From NCBI GenBank assembly GCA_017592665.1, contig JAGFNW010000013.1:62001-126000 (forward strand): 64,000 nucleotides of DNA. The letters run 5' to 3'. Position numbers and translations under genes: made by a program. This DNA comes from Streptosporangiaceae bacterium NEAU-GS5. GTDB taxonomy: Bacteria; Actinomycetota; Actinomycetes; Streptosporangiales; Streptosporangiaceae. This document shows positions 36,053 through 44,030 of this stretch, piece by piece. A model generated the notes under the pieces. That model had not been told where the DNA came from, did no database searches, and saw only the letters and a list, made by a program, of their open reading frames with translations. Every line of letters starts with the position of its first letter. Position 1 is the first letter of the stretch.

Positions 36053-37645
36053 TCAGCCGTGGCCGGTCCTGATCATCTGCTCGCTCATGAGCAGGAACGC
36101 GCCGAGGCCGTGGAAGTCGTTCGTGGCCCTCGGGCGGTCGTAGTAGAAGCTCGTCGAGTCGTCGGCGTTGGTGCCGATGCAGATGTCGGTCAGGTTGGTC
36201 CGGCCGTCGGAGCCCAGCGAGATCTTCTGCAGCACGCCCTGGTAGCCCTTGTCGGCGTACTGCTGGTAGCTCGCGTCGACGTAGCCGCGCTCGACCGCGC
36301 GTGAGATCACCGTGGTGTACATGGCCGAGCAGGACGTCTCCAGCCAGTTGCCGGACGCGCCCGCCTTGTCGACCAGCTGCCACCAGCGGCCGCTCGCCGG
36401 GTCCTGCCAGCGCACGTAGCCGTCGATGAGCTTGCGCAGGATGTCGAGCAGCGCGGCCCGCCTGGCGTGGCCGGCCGGCAGCAGTTCGAGGATGTCGGTC
36501 ATCGCCATGCCGTACCAGCCTTCGGCGCGGCACCAGGTGAGGCCGTTGGTGTTGCCGAACTCGGGGTGCACCCAGCTCGCGGTCAGGCCGCCGGGCTCGT
36601 CGTAGGCGTGCCAGAGCAGGCCGGCGGAGTTGCCGTCGGTCCGCTGCAGGTGCTTGCCGTAGACCTGCATCTGCTCGGAGGCGTTGTCGTTGCCCCACGT
36701 GGCGTCGTTGAAGGTCTGGCCGTAGCGGATGACGAAGGGGTCGGCCATGAACACGCCGTCACCCCACAGCTGGCCCTGGCGCGAGTCGGAGGTGGAGTGC
36801 CACCAGCCGCGGTCGGAGGTCCGGGGGTAGGTGTTCAGCCGCGTGCGGATCTTCTGCGCCGCGGTGCGCCACTTGGCCTGCCCCGTCTCCTTGTACATGA
36901 TCACCAGGAGGTTGCCGGCCTCCATGCTGTCGAGGTTGCCGAAGCTCTGGCTGATGTTTCCGCTGGAGTCCACGAACCGGTTGGCCCAGTCCTTGATGTA
37001 CTGCAGGTAGGCGGGGTTCCCGGTGCGCTGGTAGACCTGGTACATGCCCTGCAGGAACAGCGCGACGGGGTAGCTCCAGCCGCCGATCGAGCTCGGCGTG
37101 AAGCGCTGCATGGTCGAGTCGACGACCTTCACCGACCAGTCGGTGGGCGGGGGAGTGGTGCCGCCGTCGGAGACCGTCAGCGAGTCGAGGTTGGGGCCGC
37201 CGTTGGCGGTGTTGGCGGTCGCGCGGATCGTGTTCGCGCCCGCGGCGAGGGTCACCGAGAGGGACTGGTCGGTCCAGGTGTCCCAGTTGCCCGTGCCGCT
37301 GAAGGAGAGGTTGGAGCTGACCGCCGTGCCGTTCACCGCGATCGTCATCGGGCGATTGACGGTCGTGCCGTTGGCGTAGCGGAAGCTCAGCGTGGCCGCG
37401 CCCGCGGCCGCCGCGGTGACCGAGAACTCCACGTACGACCCGGTCACGTTGGTGTAGTCGACGAACCCGGCGCCGGTGTAGCCGTTGTGGTTGCTGAAGA
37501 CTCCCGCCTGCGACAGCGTCGCGTCCTCGGCCTGATAGACGGTGGTGGCCGCCCCGGCGGGAAGGCTGGGTAATCCGGTCAGGGCGATCACGCCGACCGC
37601 GGCGGCGGTGATGATCCGCCGCAGTCTTCGGAAGTGGGGGGTCAC
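36053..37645 (-). CDS. Secreted GH105 unsaturated glycuronyl hydrolase with CBM35-like module
   Basis: 530 residues, GTG start with AGGAGG eight bases upstream. Signal peptide ending near LPAGAA. Residues 36-160 form a CBM35-like module (VYQAEDATLSQAGVFSNH, then NWDTWTDQSLSVTLAAGANT). The GH105 (alpha/alpha)6 domain shows GQLWGDGVFMADPF, ASWVHPEFGNTNGLTWCRAE and GWYGMAMTDILELL. GH105 enzymes remove the unsaturated uronic acid left by pectate or rhamnogalacturonan lyases. It is divergent from the PQQ-dehydrogenase operon across a 429-bp regulatory region, so joint induction by pectic material is likely. Confidence 0.92.
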   Translation of the reverse strand: MTPHFRRLRRIITAAAVGVIALTGLPSLPAGAATTVYQAEDATLSQAGVFSNHNGYTGAGFVDYTNVTGSYVEFSVTAAAAGAATLSFRYANGTTVNRPMTIAVNGTAVSSNLSFSGTGNWDTWTDQSLSVTLAAGANTIRATANTANGGPNLDSLTVSDGGTTPPPTDWSVKVVDSTMQRFTPSSIGGWSYPVALFLQGMYQVYQRTGNPAYLQYIKDWANRFVDSSGNISQSFGNLDSMEAGNLLVIMYKETGQAKWRTAAQKIRTRLNTYPRTSDRGWWHSTSDSRQGQLWGDGVFMADPFVIRYGQTFNDATWGNDNASEQMQVYGKHLQRTDGNSAGLLWHAYDEPGGLTASWVHPEFGNTNGLTWCRAEGWYGMAMTDILELLPAGHARRAALLDILRKLIDGYVRWQDPASGRWWQLVDKAGASGNWLETSCSAMYTTVISRAVERGYVDASYQQYADKGYQGVLQKISLGSDGRTNLTDICIGTNADDSTSFYYDRPRATNDFHGLGAFLLMSEQMIRTGHG

Positions 37646-37866
37646 CGGACAGTCCTCCTATGTATGAGCGGGGCTCGGGGTGGGGCGGGTGAGGGATTGT
37701 GTGTCACCGGCACGACAGAGGTCGCATCGGCCTTCTGATCGAGATGTGAGGTCACGCTAAGAGATCCAACCTTTCGCGTCCACCTTCACCCTTACACATA
37801 CACCACACGCGCACTTCTAATCCATGTGTCGGAACAAGAATCTGTACAACGGAACACGATCTCGAC

Positions 37867-37880
37867 CGCAACCGTTTGCG
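37867..37880. promoter_or_regulatory. CGCAA-CCGT-TTGCG dyad
   Basis: A 5+5 perfect inverted repeat around a CCGT core, resembling LacI-family operators. It sits in the middle of the divergent CAZyme promoter region. Confidence 0.4.
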
Positions 37881-37912
37881 CTGGACGAATCGGGCAAAAA
37901 CCACATTTGGGC

Positions 37913-37928
37913 ATGTTACCGGTTACAT
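37913..37928. promoter_or_regulatory. ATGTTACCGGTTACAT dyad (LacI-like operator)
   Basis: A 16-bp dyad centred on ACCGGT, symmetric at 14 of 16 positions. The central CG flanked by AT-rich arms is characteristic of LacI-family sites upstream of sugar-utilisation genes. Confidence 0.5.
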
Positions 37929-38013
37929 CCGATGTACGCGGCCCGCTTCTTTGTATCGTTTCATTTGTTAATGACCTTGACAAGAAGCTTCGAGATGTGG
38001 GACCAAAGGGGAC

Positions 38014-38028
38014 AAAGGTCCAACCTTT
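38014..38028. promoter_or_regulatory. AAAGGT-CCA-ACCTTT inverted repeat
   Basis: A perfect 6+6 inverted repeat, 47-61 bp upstream of the PQQ-dehydrogenase start. It overlaps the second copy of the 13-bp direct repeat. Confidence 0.45.
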
Positions 38029-38074
38029 CGCCTGAGCGTGTCTGCCTGTCGCGGCAGATCGTCAAGGAGGATCC

Positions 38075-40540
38075 ATGAGATCTCGAAGGCCCGGGGCACG
38101 GGCGGCCGCAATGGCCGTCGCCCTGGTGGGAGGACTTGTCGCCGCGTTGCTCCACGCGCTTCCCGCGCACGCGGCCACCCGCTACGAGGCGGAGGACGCC
38201 ACGATCTCCCAAGGGGGAGTGGCGAGCAATCACGCGAACTTCAGCGGGACCGGCTTCGTCGACGGTACAAACGTTTCCGGTAGTTTTCTGGAGTGGACCT
38301 TCACCGCGCCGAGCGCGGGCACGGCCACCCTCGTCATCCGCTACTCCAACGGCACGACCACCACACGGACGTCCGACGTGTCGCTCAACGGCACGGTGAT
38401 CTCCGCGAACCGGTCGTTCGCCGCCACCACCAACTGGGACACCTGGGCCAACTCGACCATCACGGCCACCGTCCCGGCCGGCACCAACACCCTGCGCGTC
38501 ACGTCCACCAGCGCCAACGGCAACGCCAACCTCGATTACCTGGACGTCACGGTCGCCGCACCGTCCACGGTCTTCCAGGCCGAGGACGCGACCATCTCGC
38601 AGGGCACGGTCGCCAGCAACCACACCGGGTTCACCGGCACCGGGTTCGTCGACTACACCAACATCACCGGGTCGTACGTGCAGTTCACCGTCCCGGCGAC
38701 CACCGCCGGCGCGGCCGCCCTCACCTTCCGGTACGCCAACGGCACCACGGTCGCCCGGCCGATGACGATCACGGTCAACGGGACCGCGGTCAACGCCGAC
38801 CTGGTCTTCGCCGGCACCGGAAACTGGGACACCTGGGCCGACCTGTCGGTCAACGCCACACTCAACGCCGGCAACAACACGGTCAGGGCCACGGCCACCA
38901 CGGAGAACGGCGGCCCCAACCTCGACCGGCTCTCGGTGGGCCCGCCCGCCGACGGGGAACGGCCGACCACCCCCGGCAAGCCGGCCTGCAGCGACATCGG
39001 CGAGAACGGGATGACCCTCTCCTGGGCCGCCTCGACCGACAACGTCGGCGTCGCCGCGTACGACATCTACAACTTCGGCAACAAGGTCACCAGCGTCGGC
39101 AACGTGACGACCGCCCCGATCACCGGCCTGACCCCGAACACCACCTACAGCTGGTCGGTGTTCGCCCGGGACGCGACCGGCAACGTCTCGCCGCCGAGCG
39201 AGGTCACCGAGTGCACCACGGCCCGCAGCTCCGACACCCAGAAGCCGACGGCCCCCGGCGGCCTGGCCGCGAGCGGCGTCACCGCCAACAGCGCCCACCT
39301 CACCTGGACGGCCTCGTCGGACAACATCGGCGTGCGCCGCTACGAGATCCGCAGCGGCGACAACGTCTACGGCGGCGTCGACGGCAACCCGCCGGCGACC
39401 TCCCTCGACCTGACCGGGCTGGCCTGCGACACGCCGTATGCGCTGGTGGCGGTGGCGCTCGACGCCGCGACCAACGTGTCGGACCCGAGCAACACGGTGA
39501 GTTTCCGCACCCAGTCGTGCGAGACCGACGGCGGCGTGCCGTCGAGCATCACCCAGATCTCCACCGGCTGGACCATCCCCTGGGGCATGGCCTGGCTGCC
39601 CGACGGCCAGACGGCCCTGGTCACCGAGCGGGACGACAAGGTGGCGTCCAACCAGTTCCGCGTCTACAAGGTGACCCTGGCCGGCGCCAGGACCCTGGTC
39701 GGCACGGTGCCGAACGCCGACACGACCGGCACCGACAGCGGCGAGGGCGGCCTGATGGGCGCGGCCGTGGACCCGAGCTGGACCACCAACCACTTCGTCT
39801 ACTTCTTCCACACGTCCCCGACGGACAACCGGATCGTCCGGATGACCTATGACGGGACCTCGCTCAGCAGCACCTCGACCCCCATCGTCACCGGCATCAG
39901 GCGGAGCCTGTTCCACAACGGCGGGCGGCTGGCCTTCGGCCCGGACGGCTACCTCTACGCGACGACCGGCGACTCGCAGCAGAGCAACCTGGCCCAGGAC
40001 CGCAACTCGCTCAACGGCAAGATCCTCCGGATGACGACGACGGGCCAGCCCGCACCGGGCAACCCGTTCGGCACGCTCGTCTACAGCTACGGCCACCGCA
40101 ACCCGCAGGGCATCGCCTGGGACTCCCAGGGCCGGCTCTGGGAGGCCGAGTTCGGCAACAGCCAGGTCGACGAGCTCAACCTGATCAAGCCGGGGCTGAA
40201 CTACGGATGGCCGACCTGTGAGGGCACCTGCAGCGTCTCCGGCATGACCAACCCGAAGAAGACCTGGCCGGTGGCCCAGGCCTCGCCGAGCGCCATCGCG
40301 ATCGTCCGCAACGTCGTCTACATGGCGGCGCTGAAGGGCGAGCGCCTCTGGCGGATCCCCATCGGAAGCGGTGAAAGCGTGGGCACCGCGACCTCCTACT
40401 ACGTCGGGACCTACGGCCGCCTGCGGACCGTGATCAAGGTACCCGGCCAGAACCAGCTGTGGCTCAGCACCACCAACTGCGACAACAACGGTGACGCTGC
40501 CAACGGCTCCGACCGGATCTTCCGGGTGACGATCACCTGA
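38075..40540 (+). CDS. Secreted PQQ-type sugar dehydrogenase with two CBM35-like and two FnIII domains
   Basis: 821 residues; the ATG follows AAGGAGG. After the signal peptide (ending near LPAHAA) come CBM35-like modules at about residues 28-155 and 158-284, then two FnIII domains (PGKPACSDIGENGMTLSWAA; PGGLAASGVTANSAHLTWTA). From about 480 on is a six-bladed glucose/sorbosone dehydrogenase propeller: IPWGMAWLPDGQTALVTERD, FHNGGRLAFGPDGYLYATTG, YGHRNPQGIAWDSQGRLWEA and GLNYGWPTCEG. Such proteins oxidise sugars with PQQ and may feed electrons to partner oxidases (family AA12 is a related case). The sugar specificity is unknown. First gene of a four-gene CAZyme operon. Confidence 0.88.
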   Translation: MRSRRPGARAAAMAVALVGGLVAALLHALPAHAATRYEAEDATISQGGVASNHANFSGTGFVDGTNVSGSFLEWTFTAPSAGTATLVIRYSNGTTTTRTSDVSLNGTVISANRSFAATTNWDTWANSTITATVPAGTNTLRVTSTSANGNANLDYLDVTVAAPSTVFQAEDATISQGTVASNHTGFTGTGFVDYTNITGSYVQFTVPATTAGAAALTFRYANGTTVARPMTITVNGTAVNADLVFAGTGNWDTWADLSVNATLNAGNNTVRATATTENGGPNLDRLSVGPPADGERPTTPGKPACSDIGENGMTLSWAASTDNVGVAAYDIYNFGNKVTSVGNVTTAPITGLTPNTTYSWSVFARDATGNVSPPSEVTECTTARSSDTQKPTAPGGLAASGVTANSAHLTWTASSDNIGVRRYEIRSGDNVYGGVDGNPPATSLDLTGLACDTPYALVAVALDAATNVSDPSNTVSFRTQSCETDGGVPSSITQISTGWTIPWGMAWLPDGQTALVTERDDKVASNQFRVYKVTLAGARTLVGTVPNADTTGTDSGEGGLMGAAVDPSWTTNHFVYFFHTSPTDNRIVRMTYDGTSLSSTSTPIVTGIRRSLFHNGGRLAFGPDGYLYATTGDSQQSNLAQDRNSLNGKILRMTTTGQPAPGNPFGTLVYSYGHRNPQGIAWDSQGRLWEAEFGNSQVDELNLIKPGLNYGWPTCEGTCSVSGMTNPKKTWPVAQASPSAIAIVRNVVYMAALKGERLWRIPIGSGESVGTATSYYVGTYGRLRTVIKVPGQNQLWLSTTNCDNNGDAANGSDRIFRVTIT

Positions 40541-40558
40541 CCGGCCGCGGCGCGTCCT

Positions 40559-40583
40559 CCCTCCGCGGTTTCCCGGCGGAGGG
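40559..40583 (+). terminator. Intergenic hairpin after the PQQ-dehydrogenase gene
   Basis: CCCTCCGC, nine-base loop, GCGGAGGG, 18-42 bp past the stop codon and before the next gene. It lacks a U-tract, so it may be a weak or attenuating terminator, or may protect the transcript, rather than a full stop within the operon. Confidence 0.45.
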
Positions 40584-40624
40584 GGGACGTCTCCCGGTCC
40601 TCCCTCTGGAAGGAACGACCCCAC

Positions 40625-42235
40625 GTGCACAGACGCCTACTGATCATCGCGGCGGCGGTCACCGCGCTCGCCGCCTTCTACGTCCCCTATTCGGGCTCGA
40701 CCGCGCAGGCCGCCCCCGGCTGGGAGCTGAAGTGGTTCCCCGACGCGGCCACCGCGGGCCTCGGCGCCTTCGAGACCATCGAGGACGACCGGGCCGACTC
40801 GCACAAGGCCGGCCAGCCGCACATCTTCGTCGAGGGCGACCACTTCCGCTGGAACATGCACACGGTCGACCGCGACACGATGACCGACCGGCAGCGCCAG
40901 GAGGTCACCGGCATGCGGCAGCCGGCCGGAGGGCCGTTCCTGGAGATGAACAACGGCGAGCGGTGGCGGATCACGTACTCGATGTTCATTCCGAGCACGC
41001 TGAAGGGCACCACCACCTTCACCCACATCATGCAGTTCAAGCAGCCGGGCACCGGGACGCTGCCGATCATGACGATCTCGCTGGACCGTGACGGCAGCAA
41101 CCAGCAGGTCATCCAGATGAAGGACTTCAACGACGACCTCGTCGTCGGCGAGACCCCGCTCGTGCCCCTGCAGAACGCCTGGATCGACGTCGAGGTCGAG
41201 GTCACCATCGGCAACGGCACAGCGGGCGCGCTCCGGTTCGTGATCAAGAAGGACGGGGCGACCGTCCTCGACAAGACCAAGACCGGCATCGACACCTTCC
41301 TCGAGGACCGCGTCCGCCCCAAGTGGGGCATCTACCGCTCGCTCGGCGACACCTCCGGCTCCCTGCAGGACACCTACCTGCTGGCCAGGAACTACCGGGC
41401 CTATCAGTGGACCAACAACGCGAGCCCCAGTCCGTCGCCGAGCCCGTCGCCCAGCCCGAACCCGGGGCCCCGGTACGAGGCCGAGAACGCCACCATCTCG
41501 CAGGGCGTCTTCGAGAACACCCACACCGGCTTCAGCGGCACGGGCTACGTCAACGGTGACAACGTCGCCGGCAGCTACACCCAGTGGGCCGCGTCCGCCG
41601 GCACGGCCGGGCAGTACGACATCGCCATCCGCTACAGCAACGGCACCACGACCGATCGCCCGGCCAATGTCATCGTCAACGGGACGACCGTGGCGTCCGC
41701 CGTGTCCTTCCCCAGCACCGGCACCTGGGACGTGTGGGCCACCAAGACCGTGACCGCGCCGCTCAACTCCGGCTCCAACACCATCCGGATCGCCTCGACC
41801 ACGGCCAACGGCAACCCCAACATCGACTACATCGAGGTCACGCCCGCCGTCGCGCCGGTCGACTACCAGGCCGAGAACGGCACGATCTCGCAGGGCACGG
41901 TCGACTCCGACCACACGGGCTTCACCGGCACGGGCTTCGTGAACTTCACCAACGTCTCGGGAAGCTACCTGCAGCAGACGGTGACCTCGGCCACCGCGAG
42001 GACCGCCACCCTCACCATCCGGTACGCCAACGGCACCGCGGCCAACCGGCCCATGGACATCACGGTCAACGGCACGCTGGTCGCCGACAACCGGGCGTTC
42101 AACGCCACCACGAACTGGGACACCTGGACGACCGTCTCCCTCCCGGTCGCCCTCAACGCCGGATCCAACACCATCCGGCTCACCTCGGCGTCCGCGGACG
42201 GCGGTCCCAACATCGACAAGCTCACGATCGGCTAG
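40625..42235 (+). CDS. Secreted polysaccharide lyase-like protein with two CBM35-like modules
   Basis: 536 residues, GTG start with GGAAGG upstream. Signal peptide ending near STAQAA. Residues 30-262 resemble a heparin-lyase/PL-type jelly roll (Polysacc_lyase): ERWRITYSMFIPSTLKG, THIMQFKQPGTG, NAWIDVEVEVTIGNG and KWGIYRS. A Pro-Ser linker (about 268-280) leads to two CBM35-like modules (285-410 and 415-536). The position between a sugar dehydrogenase and a GH28 suggests cleavage of a pectic or other uronic-acid polymer. The family assignment is by fold-level resemblance only. Confidence 0.75.
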   Translation: MHRRLLIIAAAVTALAAFYVPYSGSTAQAAPGWELKWFPDAATAGLGAFETIEDDRADSHKAGQPHIFVEGDHFRWNMHTVDRDTMTDRQRQEVTGMRQPAGGPFLEMNNGERWRITYSMFIPSTLKGTTTFTHIMQFKQPGTGTLPIMTISLDRDGSNQQVIQMKDFNDDLVVGETPLVPLQNAWIDVEVEVTIGNGTAGALRFVIKKDGATVLDKTKTGIDTFLEDRVRPKWGIYRSLGDTSGSLQDTYLLARNYRAYQWTNNASPSPSPSPSPSPNPGPRYEAENATISQGVFENTHTGFSGTGYVNGDNVAGSYTQWAASAGTAGQYDIAIRYSNGTTTDRPANVIVNGTTVASAVSFPSTGTWDVWATKTVTAPLNSGSNTIRIASTTANGNPNIDYIEVTPAVAPVDYQAENGTISQGTVDSDHTGFTGTGFVNFTNVSGSYLQQTVTSATARTATLTIRYANGTAANRPMDITVNGTLVADNRAFNATTNWDTWTTVSLPVALNAGSNTIRLTSASADGGPNIDKLTIG

Positions 42236-42238
42236 GCG

Positions 42239-44017
42239 ATGTCACATCACACCTCGCGCCGCCAGTTCCTGCGCGCCGCCGCGCTCACCGCCGGCGTCGC
42301 CGCCCTTCCCGTCCCCCTGATGACGGGAAGGGCCGCCGCGGCCTCTCCCTGGGACGACGTCCCGGCCATCCTCGCGCGGATCATGCCGCCGACCTTCCCC
42401 GACCGCACGTTCGACATCACCGCGTACGGTGCCGTCGGCAACAACTCGGCCGACTGCACGACGGCGTTCAAGAACGCCATCGCCGCCTGCAGCGGGGCGG
42501 GCGGCGGGACCGTGCTGGTTCCTTCCGGGACCTTCCGCACCGGGCAGATCCACCTGCTGGACAACGTCCGGCTGCAGGTGAACGGCACCATCCGGTTCCG
42601 CACAGACCACGGGTCCTATCAGCCGAACGTGTTCACCCGCTACGAGGGCATCGAGTGCTACAACTTCTCGCCCTTCATCTACGCCAACGGCAAAAGCAAC
42701 ATCGCCATCAGCGGCACGGGCACGATCGACGGCAACGCGCCCGCCGGCGACTGGTCGTCGTTCGGCAGCAGCGGCACCGACCGGACGAACCTGAAGAACT
42801 ACGGCGCCAACAACACGCCGGTGACCCAGCGGCAGTTCGGCGACGGGCACAAGCTGCGCCCCAACATGATCGGCCTCTACAACTGCACGAACATCCTGGT
42901 CGAGGGGGTCACCCTGACCAACCCGGCCATGTGGTCGCTGCACCCCGTCTACAGCACCAACATCACCGTGCGCGGCGTGACGTTCCGCACCACCAACTCC
43001 CAGGGCGACGGCGTCGACCCCGACTCCTGCACGGACGTGCACATCCACGACTGCCGGTTCGACACCAACGACGACTGCATCCCGATCAAGTCGGGCCGCG
43101 ACCAGGACGGCCGCCGGGTCAACCTGCCCTGCCAGAACATCGTGATCGAGAACTGCAAGTTCAGCGGCCGGTGGGGCGGCGTCACCATCGGCAGCGAGGC
43201 CTCGGGGGGCGTGCGCAACGTGTACGCGCAGGACTGCCAGGTCAATCCGACCGATTTCCCGGGCCGCTTCCCGTGCAAGTACGCCCTCTACGTGAAGACC
43301 AGCTTCAACCGGGGCGGCTTCATCGAGAACGTGCACCTGCGCCGGATCACCGGCCGGGCGCTCGAACGGGCCGCCCTCTACATCACGCTCAACTACGAGA
43401 CGAGCGGCTCGCTGCCGCCGAGGGTGCAGAACTTCACGCTGGACCAGATCACGATCACCAGCGGCGACCAGGCCTGGAACCTCGACGGCCGCTCGGCCGA
43501 CCACATAAAGAACGTGACGATCTCCAACAGCACGTTCACGAACATCGCCACGGCCGCGCCGACCGTGAACTTCGTCGACAACCTCGTGCTCGCGGGCGTC
43601 TCCATCAACGGCAAGGACGTGTCCAACAGCCAGCCGCCGCCCGCCAATCGCTACGAGGCGGAGAACGCGGTGTTCTCTCAGGCGATCTTCGAGAACAGCC
43701 ATAGCGGCTTCAGCGGCACCGGATACGTCAACACCGACAACGTCGCCGGGTCGTACGTGGAGTTCACGGTGAACTCGGCCGGCGGCCCGCAGACCCTGAA
43801 GATCCGGTACGCCAACGGGACCAGCGCCAACCGGCCGATGGCCATCGCGGTCAACGGCGCGACCGTCGCCACCCGCGACTACAACGCGACCGCGAACTGG
43901 GACACCTGGGCGACCGACACCCTCACCGTGACCACGAACCCCGGCGCCAACACGATCCGGCTCACCGGCACGACGGCGAACGGATGCCCCAACGTCGACT
44001 ACATCGAAATCAGTTAG
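42239..44017 (+). CDS. Tat-exported GH28 polygalacturonase-like hydrolase with CBM35-like module
   Basis: 592 residues. A Tat signal (SRRQFLRAAALTAGVAAL) opens the protein. The parallel beta-helix GH28 domain (about 50-455) starts FDITAYGAVGNNSADCTTAF and carries the acidic catalytic segments QGDGVDPDSC and TNDDCIPIKSGRD, then RWGGVTIGSEASGGV and YVKTSFNRGG in place of the classic RIK. A Gly sits where the conserved GHG His is expected, as in several rhamnogalacturonan-type GH28 enzymes. The C-terminal CBM35-like module spans about 465-592. It starts three bases after the previous stop, so it is co-translated. Confidence 0.9.
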   Translation: MSHHTSRRQFLRAAALTAGVAALPVPLMTGRAAAASPWDDVPAILARIMPPTFPDRTFDITAYGAVGNNSADCTTAFKNAIAACSGAGGGTVLVPSGTFRTGQIHLLDNVRLQVNGTIRFRTDHGSYQPNVFTRYEGIECYNFSPFIYANGKSNIAISGTGTIDGNAPAGDWSSFGSSGTDRTNLKNYGANNTPVTQRQFGDGHKLRPNMIGLYNCTNILVEGVTLTNPAMWSLHPVYSTNITVRGVTFRTTNSQGDGVDPDSCTDVHIHDCRFDTNDDCIPIKSGRDQDGRRVNLPCQNIVIENCKFSGRWGGVTIGSEASGGVRNVYAQDCQVNPTDFPGRFPCKYALYVKTSFNRGGFIENVHLRRITGRALERAALYITLNYETSGSLPPRVQNFTLDQITITSGDQAWNLDGRSADHIKNVTISNSTFTNIATAAPTVNFVDNLVLAGVSINGKDVSNSQPPPANRYEAENAVFSQAIFENSHSGFSGTGYVNTDNVAGSYVEFTVNSAGGPQTLKIRYANGTSANRPMAIAVNGATVATRDYNATANWDTWATDTLTVTTNPGANTIRLTGTTANGCPNVDYIEIS

Positions 44018-44030
44018 GAGCAGTGCACCC

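Larger units (their letters stand above)
37646..38074. promoter_or_regulatory. Divergent regulatory region between GH105 and the PQQ/PL/GH28/GH29 operon
   Basis: 429 bp, less GC-rich than its surroundings, with no credible gene. It contains a duplicated block in which GAGATGTG (37741-37748 and 37992-37999) is followed after 16 or 19 bp by the 13-mer TCCAACCTTTCGC (37765-37777 and 38019-38031), both in the plus orientation. Two LacI-like dyads lie between the copies, and a third inverted repeat overlaps the second copy. Confidence 0.6.

Noticed and set aside
37961-40630. 889-residue antisense ORF opposite the PQQ-dehydrogenase gene
   Set aside because: Low-complexity Gly/Arg/Val composition produced by the third-position GC of the real gene; no motif and it would run through the regulatory region.
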